From NCBI RefSeq assembly GCF_030297015.1, contig NZ_AP028056.1, positions 1,932,939 through 1,996,938 on the forward strand: DNA of 64,000 nt. The letters are read 5' to 3'. The stretch is from Brooklawnia propionicigenes (lineage in GTDB: Bacteria; Actinomycetota; Actinomycetes; Propionibacteriales; Propionibacteriaceae). The position numbers and the translations under genes are program-made. This document shows positions 34,557 to 44,500 of this stretch, piece after piece. Below the pieces are notes generated by a model that was not told the DNA's origin, made no database searches, and was given only the letters and a program-made list of their open reading frames with translations. How positions within the stretch are numbered: the first letter of the stretch is position 1; every line of letters begins with the position of its first letter.

Positions 34557-34838
34557 TCAGGGTTGCCGCGTCTTCGCCCACACCGTGCCCCGGTGAACGC
34601 CGAACTGCTTTGCCAAGATGTTCACGCTGACACCGTTGGCGCGGGCTGTTCGCATAGCGTCCACTTCCTCCCCCGTCAGCGGTGTTCGAGTGCGTCTCCT
34701 TGGCTCTGCCGACGTGTCGATGAGCGGGTCATCCGGCTCACCAATGAACTCAGCGGCGCCACCAGACCCCTGATTCCACGTGGAAATCAGCTGCTCGACC
34801 CGCTGTCGCGTGTTCCCATAGTGGTCGATGGAGTCCAC
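34557..34838 (-). CDS. Small HTH protein following a decayed serine recombinase
   Basis: A 93-residue protein (starts MDSIDHYGNTRQRVEQL) with a C-terminal resolvase-type HTH: LTGEEVDAMRTARANGVSVNILAKQFGVHRGTVWAK. It lies 58 bp after the stop of the decayed recombinase on the same strand. An equivalent HTH is fused to the intact recombinase at 28592-30724. It may have been an accessory factor of the decayed recombinase; its current role is uncertain. Confidence 0.6.
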   Translation of the reverse strand: MDSIDHYGNTRQRVEQLISTWNQGSGGAAEFIGEPDDPLIDTSAEPRRRTRTPLTGEEVDAMRTARANGVSVNILAKQFGVHRGTVWAKTRQP

Positions 34839-35135
34839 CCAGTTGCTCTTATCAGAATTGCAGCCGACGCTTGCGGGGCCGTCCGAGAGGGCGGCCTCAG
34901 TCGTCTCCGAGCCTGCCTTGGTCGGTGATGCTTGCGAAGGGTTCGTTGAGTTCGGCGCGGATCTGGTCTGGGCTGAGGAAGATCCCGGTGAAGATGGCCC
35001 GGTTGAGCTGCTTTCGTACTGTCGTGGATGCGTTCGTGTAGGCGGTGTGTGCGTCTTGTAGCAGGTCGAGGGCGTCGCGGATGCGTTGTTCGACGTCGGC
35101 GCTGTCGGACTCCAGCTTCGCCTTCTCGCGGGCTA

Positions 35136-36150
35136 GGTCGTGTTACGTAAGTCGTTTGAGCCAGTCGTTGATTACTCCGATGTGGAGGGTGGCGGTGTAG
35201 CGGACAGCGAGTTTGTCGTAGCGGGTGGCGAAGGCTCGTTGGTGTTTGAGCTTGTTGATGCCACATTCGACCGCGTGGCGGTCCTTGTAGGTGGTTGGGT
35301 TGAACGCTGGCGGGCGACCGCCCCGGCGGCCACGGCGTCGGCGGTTGCGGGCCTGGTCGGCCGGGGTCGGGATGGTGGCTTTGATCCGATGATCACGTAG
35401 CCAAGCCCGGTTGGCCCGTGAGGAGTACGCCTTGTCGGCCAACACGCGATCGGGACGCCGGCGCGGTGCCCCGACCGGGTTGGCGACCTTGATCGCTTCC
35501 AGCACGGTGGTGAACTCCGGACTGTCGCCGGCTTGGCCGCCGGTGATGTGGAAGGCCAGCAGGCCACGGTCTTGGTCCACGGCCAGATGTGTCTTGGTGG
35601 ACCAGCCGCCCCGGGAACGACCGAACCCGTGATCGGCGGATTCTCCGGGAACCCGTTCGACCGAGTCACGTCGAGCACCAGCGGCGTGAACGTGCCCACG
35701 ACAGCTGGTGGAGTCCACCGAGACCTGCCATTTCACCTTGCCACGAGCCTGTGCAACGGCTCGCAGCGTGTCCTCGATGTGTTCCCACACCCCGCGGATC
35801 TGCCAGGTGGCGAACAACATGTAGATCCGTCCCCAGGGTCCGTACCGGTCGGGGACATCGCGCCATGGGCATCCCACTCTCGCTCGGTGACGTATCCCAT
35901 CGATCAGCTGCCGTAACGGCCATTTGCGTGGCCGTCCCCGTGCTGGGGGAGTTGGCAGCACGCTCTGGAGGAGCGCCCACTGAGCATCGGTGAGGTCATG
36001 ACGGCGGGCAACATCTACGATTGGCACGAGGACTCCCGGGGAAGTAGGAGTGACTAGATACCAATCCGTCTACCCCGGGAGCCCTCCCACCGTCAGGACC
36101 GACACGCCAGCCGCCACACCCTCGTCGGACACCACTTTCGAAACACGACC
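35136..36150 (-). mobile_element. IS5-family (IS427-like) element, copy A, 1015 bp
   Basis: Ends read GGTCGTGTTACGTAAGTCG and, on the other strand, GGTCGTGTTTCGAAAGTGG (16 of 19 matching). The flanks are CTA on the left and TAG on the right, consistent with a TA target duplication at a CTAG site, as known for the IS427 group. It lies inside the decayed recombinase. It differs from copy B (39090-40104) by one base that I could see. Confidence 0.92.
35143..36027 (-). CDS. IS5-family transposase, copy A
   Basis: A 294-residue single-ORF DDE transposase. N-terminal DUF4096-like region (RRHDLTDAQWALLQSVLPT, GIRHRARVGCPWRDVPDRYG), then D in VSVDSTSCRGH, D in PDRVLADKAYSSRANRAWLR, and E in RHAVECGINKLKHQRAFATRYDK. 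Intact. It carries Ser in VPGESADHGFG where copy B has Pro. Confidence 0.93.
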   Translation of the reverse strand: MPIVDVARRHDLTDAQWALLQSVLPTPPARGRPRKWPLRQLIDGIRHRARVGCPWRDVPDRYGPWGRIYMLFATWQIRGVWEHIEDTLRAVAQARGKVKWQVSVDSTSCRGHVHAAGARRDSVERVPGESADHGFGRSRGGWSTKTHLAVDQDRGLLAFHITGGQAGDSPEFTTVLEAIKVANPVGAPRRRPDRVLADKAYSSRANRAWLRDHRIKATIPTPADQARNRRRRGRRGGRPPAFNPTTYKDRHAVECGINKLKHQRAFATRYDKLAVRYTATLHIGVINDWLKRLT

Positions 36151-37485
36151 TAGCTCCGACAGGTCGGTCTTGAGGCGCCGTTGGCTGGTGAGGAAGAGGT
36201 CGCGGGGATGGCGTCGGCGTAGTGGGCGTCGAGGAGCTTGGTGTGGTTTGCCTCGATCGTTTTGGTCTTCTCGGCGATCTCTTCGAGTCGCTCGTTGTTG
36301 ACCGCCTGCTGCCGATGCGGGGTGGCCAGCACGATCTGTTCGGCGCGGTCACGCTGGTCTGAGTTCAGTTCGATCGAACCGCAGAGGTCTTCGACCAGTC
36401 GCTCGACGTTGGTGATCGGCAGGGCTTTGCGTTGGGGGCAGGTGGAGTCGCGGCGCCGGTGGCAGACGAAGTACTCGTAGACGTGGCCGTTTCGCAGTGG
36501 TCACCGCTTCGGCCTGTGGGGTTGCGCTGACCGGCGCGGGTGTTCTGGACGATCAGCCGCCTGCCGCATTCGAAGCAGAAGACCGTGCCTTTGAGCTAGT
36601 GGTCGTGGACACGGGAGCGTTCTCCGTTGCGCCGTGCGGTGAGGATGTCCTGCACGGTCGCCCAGGTCACCGGGTCGATCAGTGGCTTATGTCCTCCAGG
36701 ATGCTCGACGCGTTGAACACCACGACGCCCTTGTAGTAGGGGTCGCGCAGCAGACGGTGCAGCCCAGTCACGGTCAACGACCGGGCTGGCGTGGTCGGTC
36801 CCGGCCTGATCCTCAGCCCGCGGTCTTCCAGTTCAGCGGCCAGCCGGGTGACGCTCCACTCGCCGGTGGCATACTCGTCGAACGCCCAGATGACGTGCTC
36901 AGCTCGCTCAGTGTCGACAGTCACGGTGCGGACGTCACGTCGGTCGTTGAAGCGACGCTGGTTGAGATAGCCGAGCGGCGCCCGCTCCGGCGTGCCTCCC
37001 TGAATGGCCTTCTGTCGCATCCCCTTCATCACCTCGGTGGCGAGGTTCTGGGAGTAGAACTCCCCGATGGATGCCATGATCCCAGGCAGCAGCCTCCCGC
37101 TCGGTGTCGTGCTGATCGCCTCAGTGGTAGAGACCAGGTACGCACCCGCTCCCCGGATCGTCTTCGTGATCGCCGCATCATCGGCGCGATTCCGGGCGAG
37201 GCGGTCGATCTTGTGCACGATCACGAAGTCCACCGGTCGGTCCTGAATGTACTCGAGCATCCGCTGCAACTTGGGTCGCTCCAGCGATCCGCCGGAGCGG
37301 CCCCGTTCGACGAACTCGGCGACCGAGCGTGCCCATCTCCAGCGCTCGTCGACGGTTCGCTTCCCGCTGCGCGGGTATCGATAGACCTTCCGGCTCAGAG
37401 CCCCGTCGGGCTTGATCGAGGGTGGAGACGCGGACATAGGACACAGCCCGAAGCGGAGACAACGGGCTCTCTGTGGTTGTAGCAG

Positions 37486-38388
37486 TCATGCCCCAACGCT
37501 TCGGGGCGCAGACGCGCGCTGCGTGTGGGGCGGCGGTGGAGTGTCTCTGCGGCTGAACACGGGATCCAGGTAGGAGGCCACCAGCGCGAGCTGTTTGTCG
37601 AGGTCTGCTTCGCAGACCGCCTCCAGTCGTTCCTTGCGACGCCACGCCGCCCACTTGGCCTGGCCGATCTGCCCATAGCCGACCACGTGGGGTGCGACGG
37701 GTTCGAGGGTGACGCCGCGGTGACGGGCCACGGCCCGCGCCGAGCGGAGCAACTCGTCAGCATTGATACCCTGTCGGGCGAGTTGGACGATGTCGACGTA
37801 GTCGCGCCACCGAGTACTGGTGATCCCCCGCTCCAGGATCGTCACACCCTTCTCGGCGATCGTGGTCTCCGGCGCATAGCCGAGCAGCACGATCGGGTCA
37901 CCCAGGACACGGTCGATGCGCACCCGACGGGGAGCGGGCACAATCGGATCGCCGGTGGACACATCCCACGCGGCGACGCCCTTCCACGGCCCGATCGACA
38001 CGCCCACCCGAACCCGGAATCCCGGGTAGTCGGCTTGCTCGCGGATCTCCTGCACGCTGATCGAGTCGAGATCGAACACCGCCCCGTCATCGGTCTCGAC
38101 GGCAGCGATGTCGTGAACGACCGCGATGAGGTGATCGACGGTGACGTCTGCTCCGACGGCGTTCGCATCGGCGTCCTTGGTCGGGCGCCGCACGTCGTAG
38201 GCGGCCAGCAAGATCCCGCCCTTGAGCACGAAGTCCTCGGCATGGGCGGTCCGAGTGAGACGATCCAGGAACGACTCCAGCGTGTGCCGGATCAGATACT
38301 CCTGCGTCGGTGCACCCGTCCCAGTCTTCGCGGCGGCGGAGCGTGCTGCGGACTGGATGCGGCGGAACACCTCATCGCCGATGTTCAT
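37486..38388 (-). CDS. abiEii: AbiEii-type nucleotidyltransferase toxin (type IV toxin-antitoxin)
   Basis: A 300-residue protein. ATG 38388 overlaps the antitoxin stop (ATGA); an upstream extension lacks support. The nucleotidyltransferase motif is FVLKGGILLAAYD (G57-G58) followed by TKDADA (D72, D74), and ERGITSTRWRDYVDIVQL is a typical downstream AbiEii segment. Known relatives such as MenT add nucleotides to tRNA and stop growth, giving phage abortive infection. The stop overlaps the start of the decayed recombinase, so the three genes once formed one operon. Confidence 0.88.
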   Translation of the reverse strand: MNIGDEVFRRIQSAARSAAAKTGTGAPTQEYLIRHTLESFLDRLTRTAHAEDFVLKGGILLAAYDVRRPTKDADANAVGADVTVDHLIAVVHDIAAVETDDGAVFDLDSISVQEIREQADYPGFRVRVGVSIGPWKGVAAWDVSTGDPIVPAPRRVRIDRVLGDPIVLLGYAPETTIAEKGVTILERGITSTRWRDYVDIVQLARQGINADELLRSARAVARHRGVTLEPVAPHVVGYGQIGQAKWAAWRRKERLEAVCEADLDKQLALVASYLDPVFSRRDTPPPPHTQRASAPRSVGA

Positions 38389-38975
38389 GCCAGAGCTTCC
38401 AATGCCTGGAGGACGGGAGACTTCGCCCGAGGAAGCCGAGAGGCGATCTCCATCAGCCGGGCAGGTTTCCCGCCGCGGCGCAGCCACTCCTTCAACGCCT
38501 CCCGTGCCAACTCATACCCCACCTCACCACGCAGCCGAAACGCATCCACGATCGACCGCTCGGGCGAATAGATCCCGATCGACTGATCCGCACCTGGAAT
38601 CGAGATCTCCTCCCGGCCGATGTCAAACGTGGCCCGATCGAACTGATGCCACGCGATCGCACCAGTGCTCGCCGGCGTGCGCGACCCACGCGGGATCGCA
38701 ACATCCAGCGCGGCGGGGATCGCATCCGTCAGATCATGATGAGCGAGCGCCGACACCAAGCAGATCGTCGCATCCGGACGACGGGTCGCAGCCTCGATCC
38801 AGTCCCAATCCGCAGCCGGAGCATCCGTCGGCAAATAGATGCCGCGCGCGACCCGCTCCAGCCGCCCCTCACGCGCCGCACGGTACAGGCCGCTGCGAGA
38901 CAGACCGGCCCGCTCGGCCGTGCCCGGCCTCAACGTCGAAATCGCCGCCACCTCCTCCTCCGAGACAGAACGCAT
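38385..38975 (-). CDS. abiEi: AbiEi-type antitoxin / transcriptional autoregulator
   Basis: A 196-residue protein. The N-terminal winged-helix (EEVAAISTLRPGTAERAGLSRSGLYRAAREGRLERVARGIYLPT) and the C-terminal domain with SALAHHDLTDAIP and YSPERSIVDAFRLRGEVGYELAREALKEWL fit the AbiEi_4/AbiEi_1 antitoxin families. It is translationally coupled to AbiEii. No Shine-Dalgarno is visible and TATA-like sequence lies directly upstream, so the mRNA may be leaderless. It should repress its own promoter. Confidence 0.88.
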   Translation of the reverse strand: MRSVSEEEVAAISTLRPGTAERAGLSRSGLYRAAREGRLERVARGIYLPTDAPAADWDWIEAATRRPDATICLVSALAHHDLTDAIPAALDVAIPRGSRTPASTGAIAWHQFDRATFDIGREEISIPGADQSIGIYSPERSIVDAFRLRGEVGYELAREALKEWLRRGGKPARLMEIASRLPRAKSPVLQALEALA

Positions 38976-38989
38976 ACATATAAGTGTAT
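38974..38989. promoter_or_regulatory. Inverted repeat at the abiE start, likely AbiEi operator
   Basis: Arms ATACA (38974-38978) and TGTAT (38985-38989) surround TATAAG and overlap the start codon. AbiEi proteins autorepress through inverted repeats at their promoter. The AT-rich centre could also be the -10 element. Confidence 0.5.
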
Positions 38990-39089
38990 CTGATGACGAA
39001 CCGTGTCAGTTCGAGCGCTCACGCGACTCGGTGAAGGCCAGCAGGTCGTCTCACGGTCAGCTCCGAGCCTTCGAACTGTAATCTTGCTA

Positions 39090-40104
39090 GGTCGTGTTAC
39101 GTAAGTCGTTTGAGCCAGTCGTTGATTACTCCGATGTGGAGGGTGGCGGTGTAGCGGACAGCGAGTTTGTCGTAGCGGGTGGCGAAGGCTCGTTGGTGTT
39201 TGAGCTTGTTGATGCCACATTCGACCGCGTGGCGGTCCTTGTAGGTGGTTGGGTTGAACGCTGGCGGGCGACCGCCCCGGCGGCCACGGCGTCGGCGGTT
39301 GCGGGCCTGGTCGGCCGGGGTCGGGATGGTGGCTTTGATCCGATGATCACGTAGCCAAGCCCGGTTGGCCCGTGAGGAGTACGCCTTGTCGGCCAACACG
39401 CGATCGGGACGCCGGCGCGGTGCCCCGACCGGGTTGGCGACCTTGATCGCTTCCAGCACGGTGGTGAACTCCGGACTGTCGCCGGCTTGGCCGCCGGTGA
39501 TGTGGAAGGCCAGCAGGCCACGGTCTTGGTCCACGGCCAGATGTGTCTTGGTGGACCAGCCGCCCCGGGAACGACCGAACCCGTGATCGGCGGGTTCTCC
39601 GGGAACCCGTTCGACCGAGTCACGTCGAGCACCAGCGGCGTGAACGTGCCCACGACAGCTGGTGGAGTCCACCGAGACCTGCCATTTCACCTTGCCACGA
39701 GCCTGTGCAACGGCTCGCAGCGTGTCCTCGATGTGTTCCCACACCCCGCGGATCTGCCAGGTGGCGAACAACATGTAGATCCGTCCCCAGGGTCCGTACC
39801 GGTCGGGGACATCGCGCCATGGGCATCCCACTCTCGCTCGGTGACGTATCCCATCGATCAGCTGCCGTAACGGCCATTTGCGTGGCCGTCCCCGTGCTGG
39901 GGGAGTTGGCAGCACGCTCTGGAGGAGCGCCCACTGAGCATCGGTGAGGTCATGACGGCGGGCAACATCTACGATTGGCACGAGGACTCCCGGGGAAGTA
40001 GGAGTGACTAGATACCAATCCGTCTACCCCGGGAGCCCTCCCACCGTCAGGACCGACACGCCAGCCGCCACACCCTCGTCGGACACCACTTTCGAAACAC
40101 GACC
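39090..40104 (-). mobile_element. IS5-family (IS427-like) element, copy B, 1015 bp
   Basis: Same length, ends and orientation as copy A (35136-36150), with CTA and TAG flanks. It sits between abiE and the Wadjet operon. The two copies form direct repeats around 2.9 kb. Confidence 0.92.
39097..39981 (-). CDS. IS5-family transposase, copy B
   Basis: A 294-residue DDE transposase identical to copy A except Pro for Ser in VPGEPADHGFG. The motifs are intact, so either copy could be active. Confidence 0.93.
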   Translation of the reverse strand: MPIVDVARRHDLTDAQWALLQSVLPTPPARGRPRKWPLRQLIDGIRHRARVGCPWRDVPDRYGPWGRIYMLFATWQIRGVWEHIEDTLRAVAQARGKVKWQVSVDSTSCRGHVHAAGARRDSVERVPGEPADHGFGRSRGGWSTKTHLAVDQDRGLLAFHITGGQAGDSPEFTTVLEAIKVANPVGAPRRRPDRVLADKAYSSRANRAWLRDHRIKATIPTPADQARNRRRRGRRGGRPPAFNPTTYKDRHAVECGINKLKHQRAFATRYDKLAVRYTATLHIGVINDWLKRLT

Positions 40105-40469
40105 TAGACGGCTCCCGTTGCAGGCCTCATCGTGCACGCCCGTGTGTGACGGACACAGCACGGGCCCTCATACAGGACCGGTCGGCGATCCGCACTAGCC
40201 TCAATGGCCTCGGAGCCTCTGCCGAGTGCCGAAGCACTGGAACCCCGACAGCCTCAAACGACTGATCTCCGCAGCCTTCCTCCGTCCTGCCAGCAAAGAC
40301 GCCTGTGGACCATCTTGTCGGCTGGCGCACCCCCGCGTGGCTGGATCGACCTAACAGGCTCTCGCGGGGTAGACAGCGTCCACGCGACAGCACAGCAGCC
40401 CGAGTTCCCCCAACCTGTCAGCGGTTCAACGTCCGTCGAAGCGCGGCGCGTAGCATTAGGAACCATTGC
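40105..40469. other. 365-bp gap without a convincing gene
   Basis: Between IS copy B and the end of jetD. A 107-codon plus-strand ORF exists at 40204-40527, but it overlaps jetD antisense and shows no domain or ribosome site. It may be remnants of sequence displaced by the IS. Confidence 0.5.
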
Positions 40470-41528
40470 TCAACACCTGAGAAGCTCTGGACACCGAAGT
40501 AACAATGTCAGGCCGACCGATTCCTGAGGGATGCGAGTACGAGTCCTCAGGAGTTTCTCGACTCCGTCTTGAAGTTCCGCCGATACCCAAGCAAGGAGCT
40601 GTGCGTGGTGGGCGGGGGTGGCCTTGTTCGACGGATCCGGGCGCGGAACCCCATACTCCAGCGCCGCTCGGTACAAGCTCGTTGCGGGTATCAAGTGGCC
40701 GCCGGTGACCCGGTGGATCGTCGCGTCGGCGTCACAGGCGATCTGGAGTCCGGCCACGTCGAGGTCTCCGAAGTACAGAAAGCTTGCTGGAGCGGGGTCA
40801 AGCAGGAGCACGTGCTCGGCTGAGATGGGGAACTGGCGGCCGGCGCCCCACACCACATGCGTGTCGGGCCGGGTAGACGTCGGCAGCGTGAACAGCGCCT
40901 GGGTCAACGACTGGTAAGTGGCGCTGTTCTCGGCGACCAGCAGTTGGGTGGGTCCGGCGCCGTCGACATGAGTTGACGCGAACGGGAGCAGAGCCGGGGC
41001 GCACGCGAGAAGGTCGAGAGTGAGGGCGCCGGTGGTGAACAGTCGTGTGCTGCGCAGCTTGTCGAACCGCTTCTCGTCGCCTGTGATCTCCAGGGAGCGT
41101 TCTTGCATGGGAACTACTACAGGCGTCGGGTTTGCGGCCATCCACGAGGCGATGGCCGTGAGTAGGTCCTGCTCGTCAGGCCGCGTAGCTACCCGTGCAG
41201 CCGGTTCGAGCACGGACGGCCATACGCGCGGGCGTATCGGTGCGCGGTCCGGGGTTCGTTCTGCGGCCACCCTTGCAACCCAGCGCGGCAACTCGGGTAG
41301 CGCACGCGTGTCCAGCCCCGTCCGGCCCTTTGGCCAGGAGATTTCGAGCCGGTCTTGTAGTTCGGTGAGGCTGCTGTGCAGGCGCTGACGCGCCGAGGGA
41401 TCGGAGACGAAAGCCGGATCGTTCTGGATGGCGTGTTCACGCAGTGCGGCCAGAGGCACGCGCATGCGAGGGTAGGAGCCGATGAACGCCGATAGCTGCT
41501 CTGTCAGGTCGGTTCGTCCGTGACTCAT
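40470..41528 (-). CDS. jetD: Wadjet JetD, TOPRIM nuclease subunit
   Basis: A 352-residue protein, last gene of the Wadjet operon, start overlapping the JetC stop (ATGA). The N-terminal half is winged-helix/arm-like (DUF3322-type). The C-terminal TOPRIM region shows LLVAENSATYQSL (candidate acidic residue) and FLYFGDLDVAGLQIA at about residues 248-262, the DxD metal motif shared with topoisomerase VI. In Wadjet, JetD cuts circular plasmid DNA after the SMC complex has extruded a loop. Confidence 0.85.
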   Translation of the reverse strand: MSHGRTDLTEQLSAFIGSYPRMRVPLAALREHAIQNDPAFVSDPSARQRLHSSLTELQDRLEISWPKGRTGLDTRALPELPRWVARVAAERTPDRAPIRPRVWPSVLEPAARVATRPDEQDLLTAIASWMAANPTPVVVPMQERSLEITGDEKRFDKLRSTRLFTTGALTLDLLACAPALLPFASTHVDGAGPTQLLVAENSATYQSLTQALFTLPTSTRPDTHVVWGAGRQFPISAEHVLLLDPAPASFLYFGDLDVAGLQIACDADATIHRVTGGHLIPATSLYRAALEYGVPRPDPSNKATPAHHAQLLAWVSAELQDGVEKLLRTRTRIPQESVGLTLLLRCPELLRC

Positions 41529-44500
41529 TCCGGTCCTTCGGCGCTGCTCACGACATGCACGTGCGCCGCGCTGTCGGTATGCGCGACGCGAATGCCGTCG
41601 ACGTGACCGGTGTTCGGGTCGGTATCGGCTTGCGCCTGCACGATGTAGTGGCGGCTGCGGCTACCTCGACCGGTGCGGTTGTCGAGGCGTACGACGTTGG
41701 GGAAGCGTGACACCGCGTCGGGGTCTTTGACGCCGGTGGTGTAGATGAGCTGAACCTTGTGGTGGGCGGCCACTGCGCGTTGCAGTTTCACCAGCGACCC
41801 GTGCGAGGCGCGGCCGATGGGGTTGTCCAGTACGAGGACACCTCCGGCGCGATCCTTACGGCCGGAGTTCGCTGCGCGTAGGGCGGCGATGGTGCAGTAC
41901 AGGGCGACGCACACGGTCAGCTTCTCTCCTCCGGACCATTTTGAGAGGCGGGTGATGTCCTCTCGGGTGCCCGTCGTGTCCTCGGAGGGCTTGAGGACCT
42001 TGACGATGAATCCGCGTGGCCCGACCACCTCGTGGACTGCGTCTTTGAGTAGCGGCATCCCTTCGGGTTTGACGCCTTCGTTGATGCGGCGGTCGATGAC
42101 TCGGTTGACGTAGGTGCGCATGTCTGCGTCGCTGGGCGGGACGGTGAAGGTGATCCGCAGCATTTTCTGTCCCGCCCACGCTCCCAAGCTGGAGGGCAGC
42201 AGCGAGTATCGCTCGGCCTTGTGAAGCGTGTCGAACGTCGTTTTGACGAGATTGACCAGACTGGTCGCCACGATGTCCTGATCCCGAACGATTCCTGCGA
42301 GTTCATCGCTGATCGTGGTCGCCCGCAGCCGCAGGTTCTCCGCGAGCGCGGCGGCGCTGCGGGCAAGGATGTCCTCGTGGTCGTGAAGAAGACGGTCCTT
42401 CGCGGTGACGGTGACCGTCGGATACTGGGAGCCAGTCGTGCGGGCTCGACCGACGGCGTCCTTGAGCTTGTCTCGCGCTTCAGCCCAACGGGCGTTGGCC
42501 TCGTGAATCCGCGCCGCGGCTTCGTCTCGGTCCGCCTGCGCTTGGTCGGCAGAGTGCGGGTAGGGCGAGGCGTGCTGTGGGGGCTCGGTCCCTTCTGGCA
42601 GGTTGAGGTTGCTTCGCAGCACGGTGAACACTTGGCGCCGGTTCTCGCACGTCTGCTTCGAGGTACTAAGCCCGTCAATCGCCTGGTCAATCTCAATGCG
42701 GCGCGCCTGGGCGGCAGCGTTGCGCTGTTCCCAGTCGGCGAGAAGGGCGTCAGCTTCGGCGACTGTTGTCGGCTCTTGCGGCACCTCGTTGCGGCGGGGC
42801 ACATCACGGCGTCGTTCCCGGGCCTCGGTGTACCGCTGTTGTGCGGATGTCAGTGTGGCGTGCGCTTCGCCCTGAGCCTTGGCTGCAGCAGTCACTGCCT
42901 GCTGGGCGGCGTTGATCGCGTCTGCGCGACGTTGCGTGTCTTGACCTTCCGGGCTCGCGAGCAGGTCCTCGGCACGGATGCAGACCGCTGCGTCTAGCCG
43001 GTCCACCTGCTGCTGGATGTCGCTGACTCGTTCGGACAGCGTGCGCACTCGGTCGGCGTACACCGATGACGCGGTACGCACCTCGTAGGCGCGCTGCGCT
43101 TCACGCTGCCGTTGCCGCAGGATGTCCAGAGTCACCGACTGGCCAAGGTCCGGGTTGTTCGAGGCGGTGTAGCCGGCGTCGAGGTACTGGATCCGTGCCG
43201 CTTCGGTGCTCAGCGAGTCCGCCCGCTGGTCAGCGGCTTGCGCGCGGCCCCTTGCGTCCGCCACCTCACCGTCCTTGGACTGCGCGGCCAGGTTGGCTTG
43301 CTCGGCGTTGCCGTAGGCGGTGACGGCGTCCTGCTCCGCGGTTGCCAGATGCTCGCGCCATCCCGAGGCTTGCTCGGTACGGGCAGCGAGGTCGGCGATC
43401 CGGTCGAAGGCTCGTTCTATCGTGCTGTGTCGTGCTGTGAGTTCCTGCTCGCCTGTGCTGTCAGCAACTTCGTCCTTCTCAAGTTGAAACAGCTGCTCCT
43501 CCGCAGTGGTCTTGCGGGTGGCAAGCTCATCCAGTGTCGCGTCGTGGCTGGTCACTTCGCTTCGCAGCTGGGTGAGGTGGCCGTCGGGGCAGTCGGAGAG
43601 GAACCGGGTGAGCACGTCGAGTAGCGACCGGTCGGTATTGCGTTGCGATTCCAGGTCGGCGGCGAGCTTGGCGTACGCGCGTAGTTCGTCCTTGACGCGA
43701 ACGATTGTCTCGTCCGCGATGGTCTCGTTGACCATGCCTGGATGCAGGCCGGTCCAGGAGGCGACGTCCTCGTTAGGGTGAGGGACGGTGCTGGCCAATT
43801 GGGCGGCGGTCGAAGCGGTGTAAAGGCCGACCAGAGAACGGGTGTGCTTGTCCGCCGCGAGCAGGGCAGTTCGGGCCGCGTCGAGGTGATCGGTCGCGAC
43901 GACCACGCCGCAACCGAGCCGCGCGAGGTCTGGGGAGTCCAGCAGCGCGCGGCATTGGTCAGGCGGGTAGTTCGATCGCAGGTGGTGCCAACCGGTCTCG
44001 GCGGGAATGCCGGAGTTTGCAAGCAGCGTCGCGACGGCGATGGCGTCACTGCTGGACGGCAGGACCCCGGTCGTTTCCTGTTCGTGGACCAGGTCCTCGT
44101 CAGCGAAGTGATCTGCCCGGCCTCGGATGAGGTCGGCATCGGCACGTTCGATGTTCGCGTGCAACGCATGGGTGAGCTGGTCTCCCTCACTCCAGGGGTC
44201 CAACGGTGATTCGTCGGTCGCCTCGGCTAGTTCTCGAAGCCGGGAGTCGCTGGCGAGCCTGTCGGCACGCTCAGCGAAAGCGTCTATCGCGGCCATCACC
44301 CGGCCACGTTCGCCATCCACGCGGACGATGTCGGTGCTGATGGTGTGGGTTTCGCCGGTCAGCTCCGTACGGCGTGCTGGTCGCGCGGCACGACGGCCAC
44401 GGACCTGCGCCAACTCCGTGTCGACGGCGGCTGCTTCGGTCTGCAACGTTGTCTGGTGTACTGCCGGGGACACTCCGGCGGGTAGGAAACCGTCGGTCAC

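Larger units (their letters stand above)
34897..37489 (-). pseudogene. Decayed large serine recombinase, interrupted by an IS5-like element
   Basis: The gene starts at ATG 37489 (MTATTTESPL; catalytic Ser22 in YVRVSTLDQ), overlapping the AbiEii stop by ATGA. A one-base change near 37322-37328 moves the frame from ALEMGTL to VAEFVERGRSGGSLERP. It runs well through HKIDRLARNRADD and GYLNQRRF, then loses a base near 36705-36715 (frame resumes HPGGHKPLIDPVTWATV), hits an in-frame TAG after RVHDH near 36600, and shifts again near 36500. The zinc ribbon (FCFECGRRL) and coiled coil remain readable. The IS at 35136-36150 splits LSEL from AREKAKLESDS, and the tail ends at 34897. It is clearly non-functional. 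Confidence 0.88.

Noticed and set aside
40204-40527. 107-codon plus-strand ORF between the IS and jetD
   Set aside because: No ribosome site, no similarity recognised, overlaps jetD antisense.
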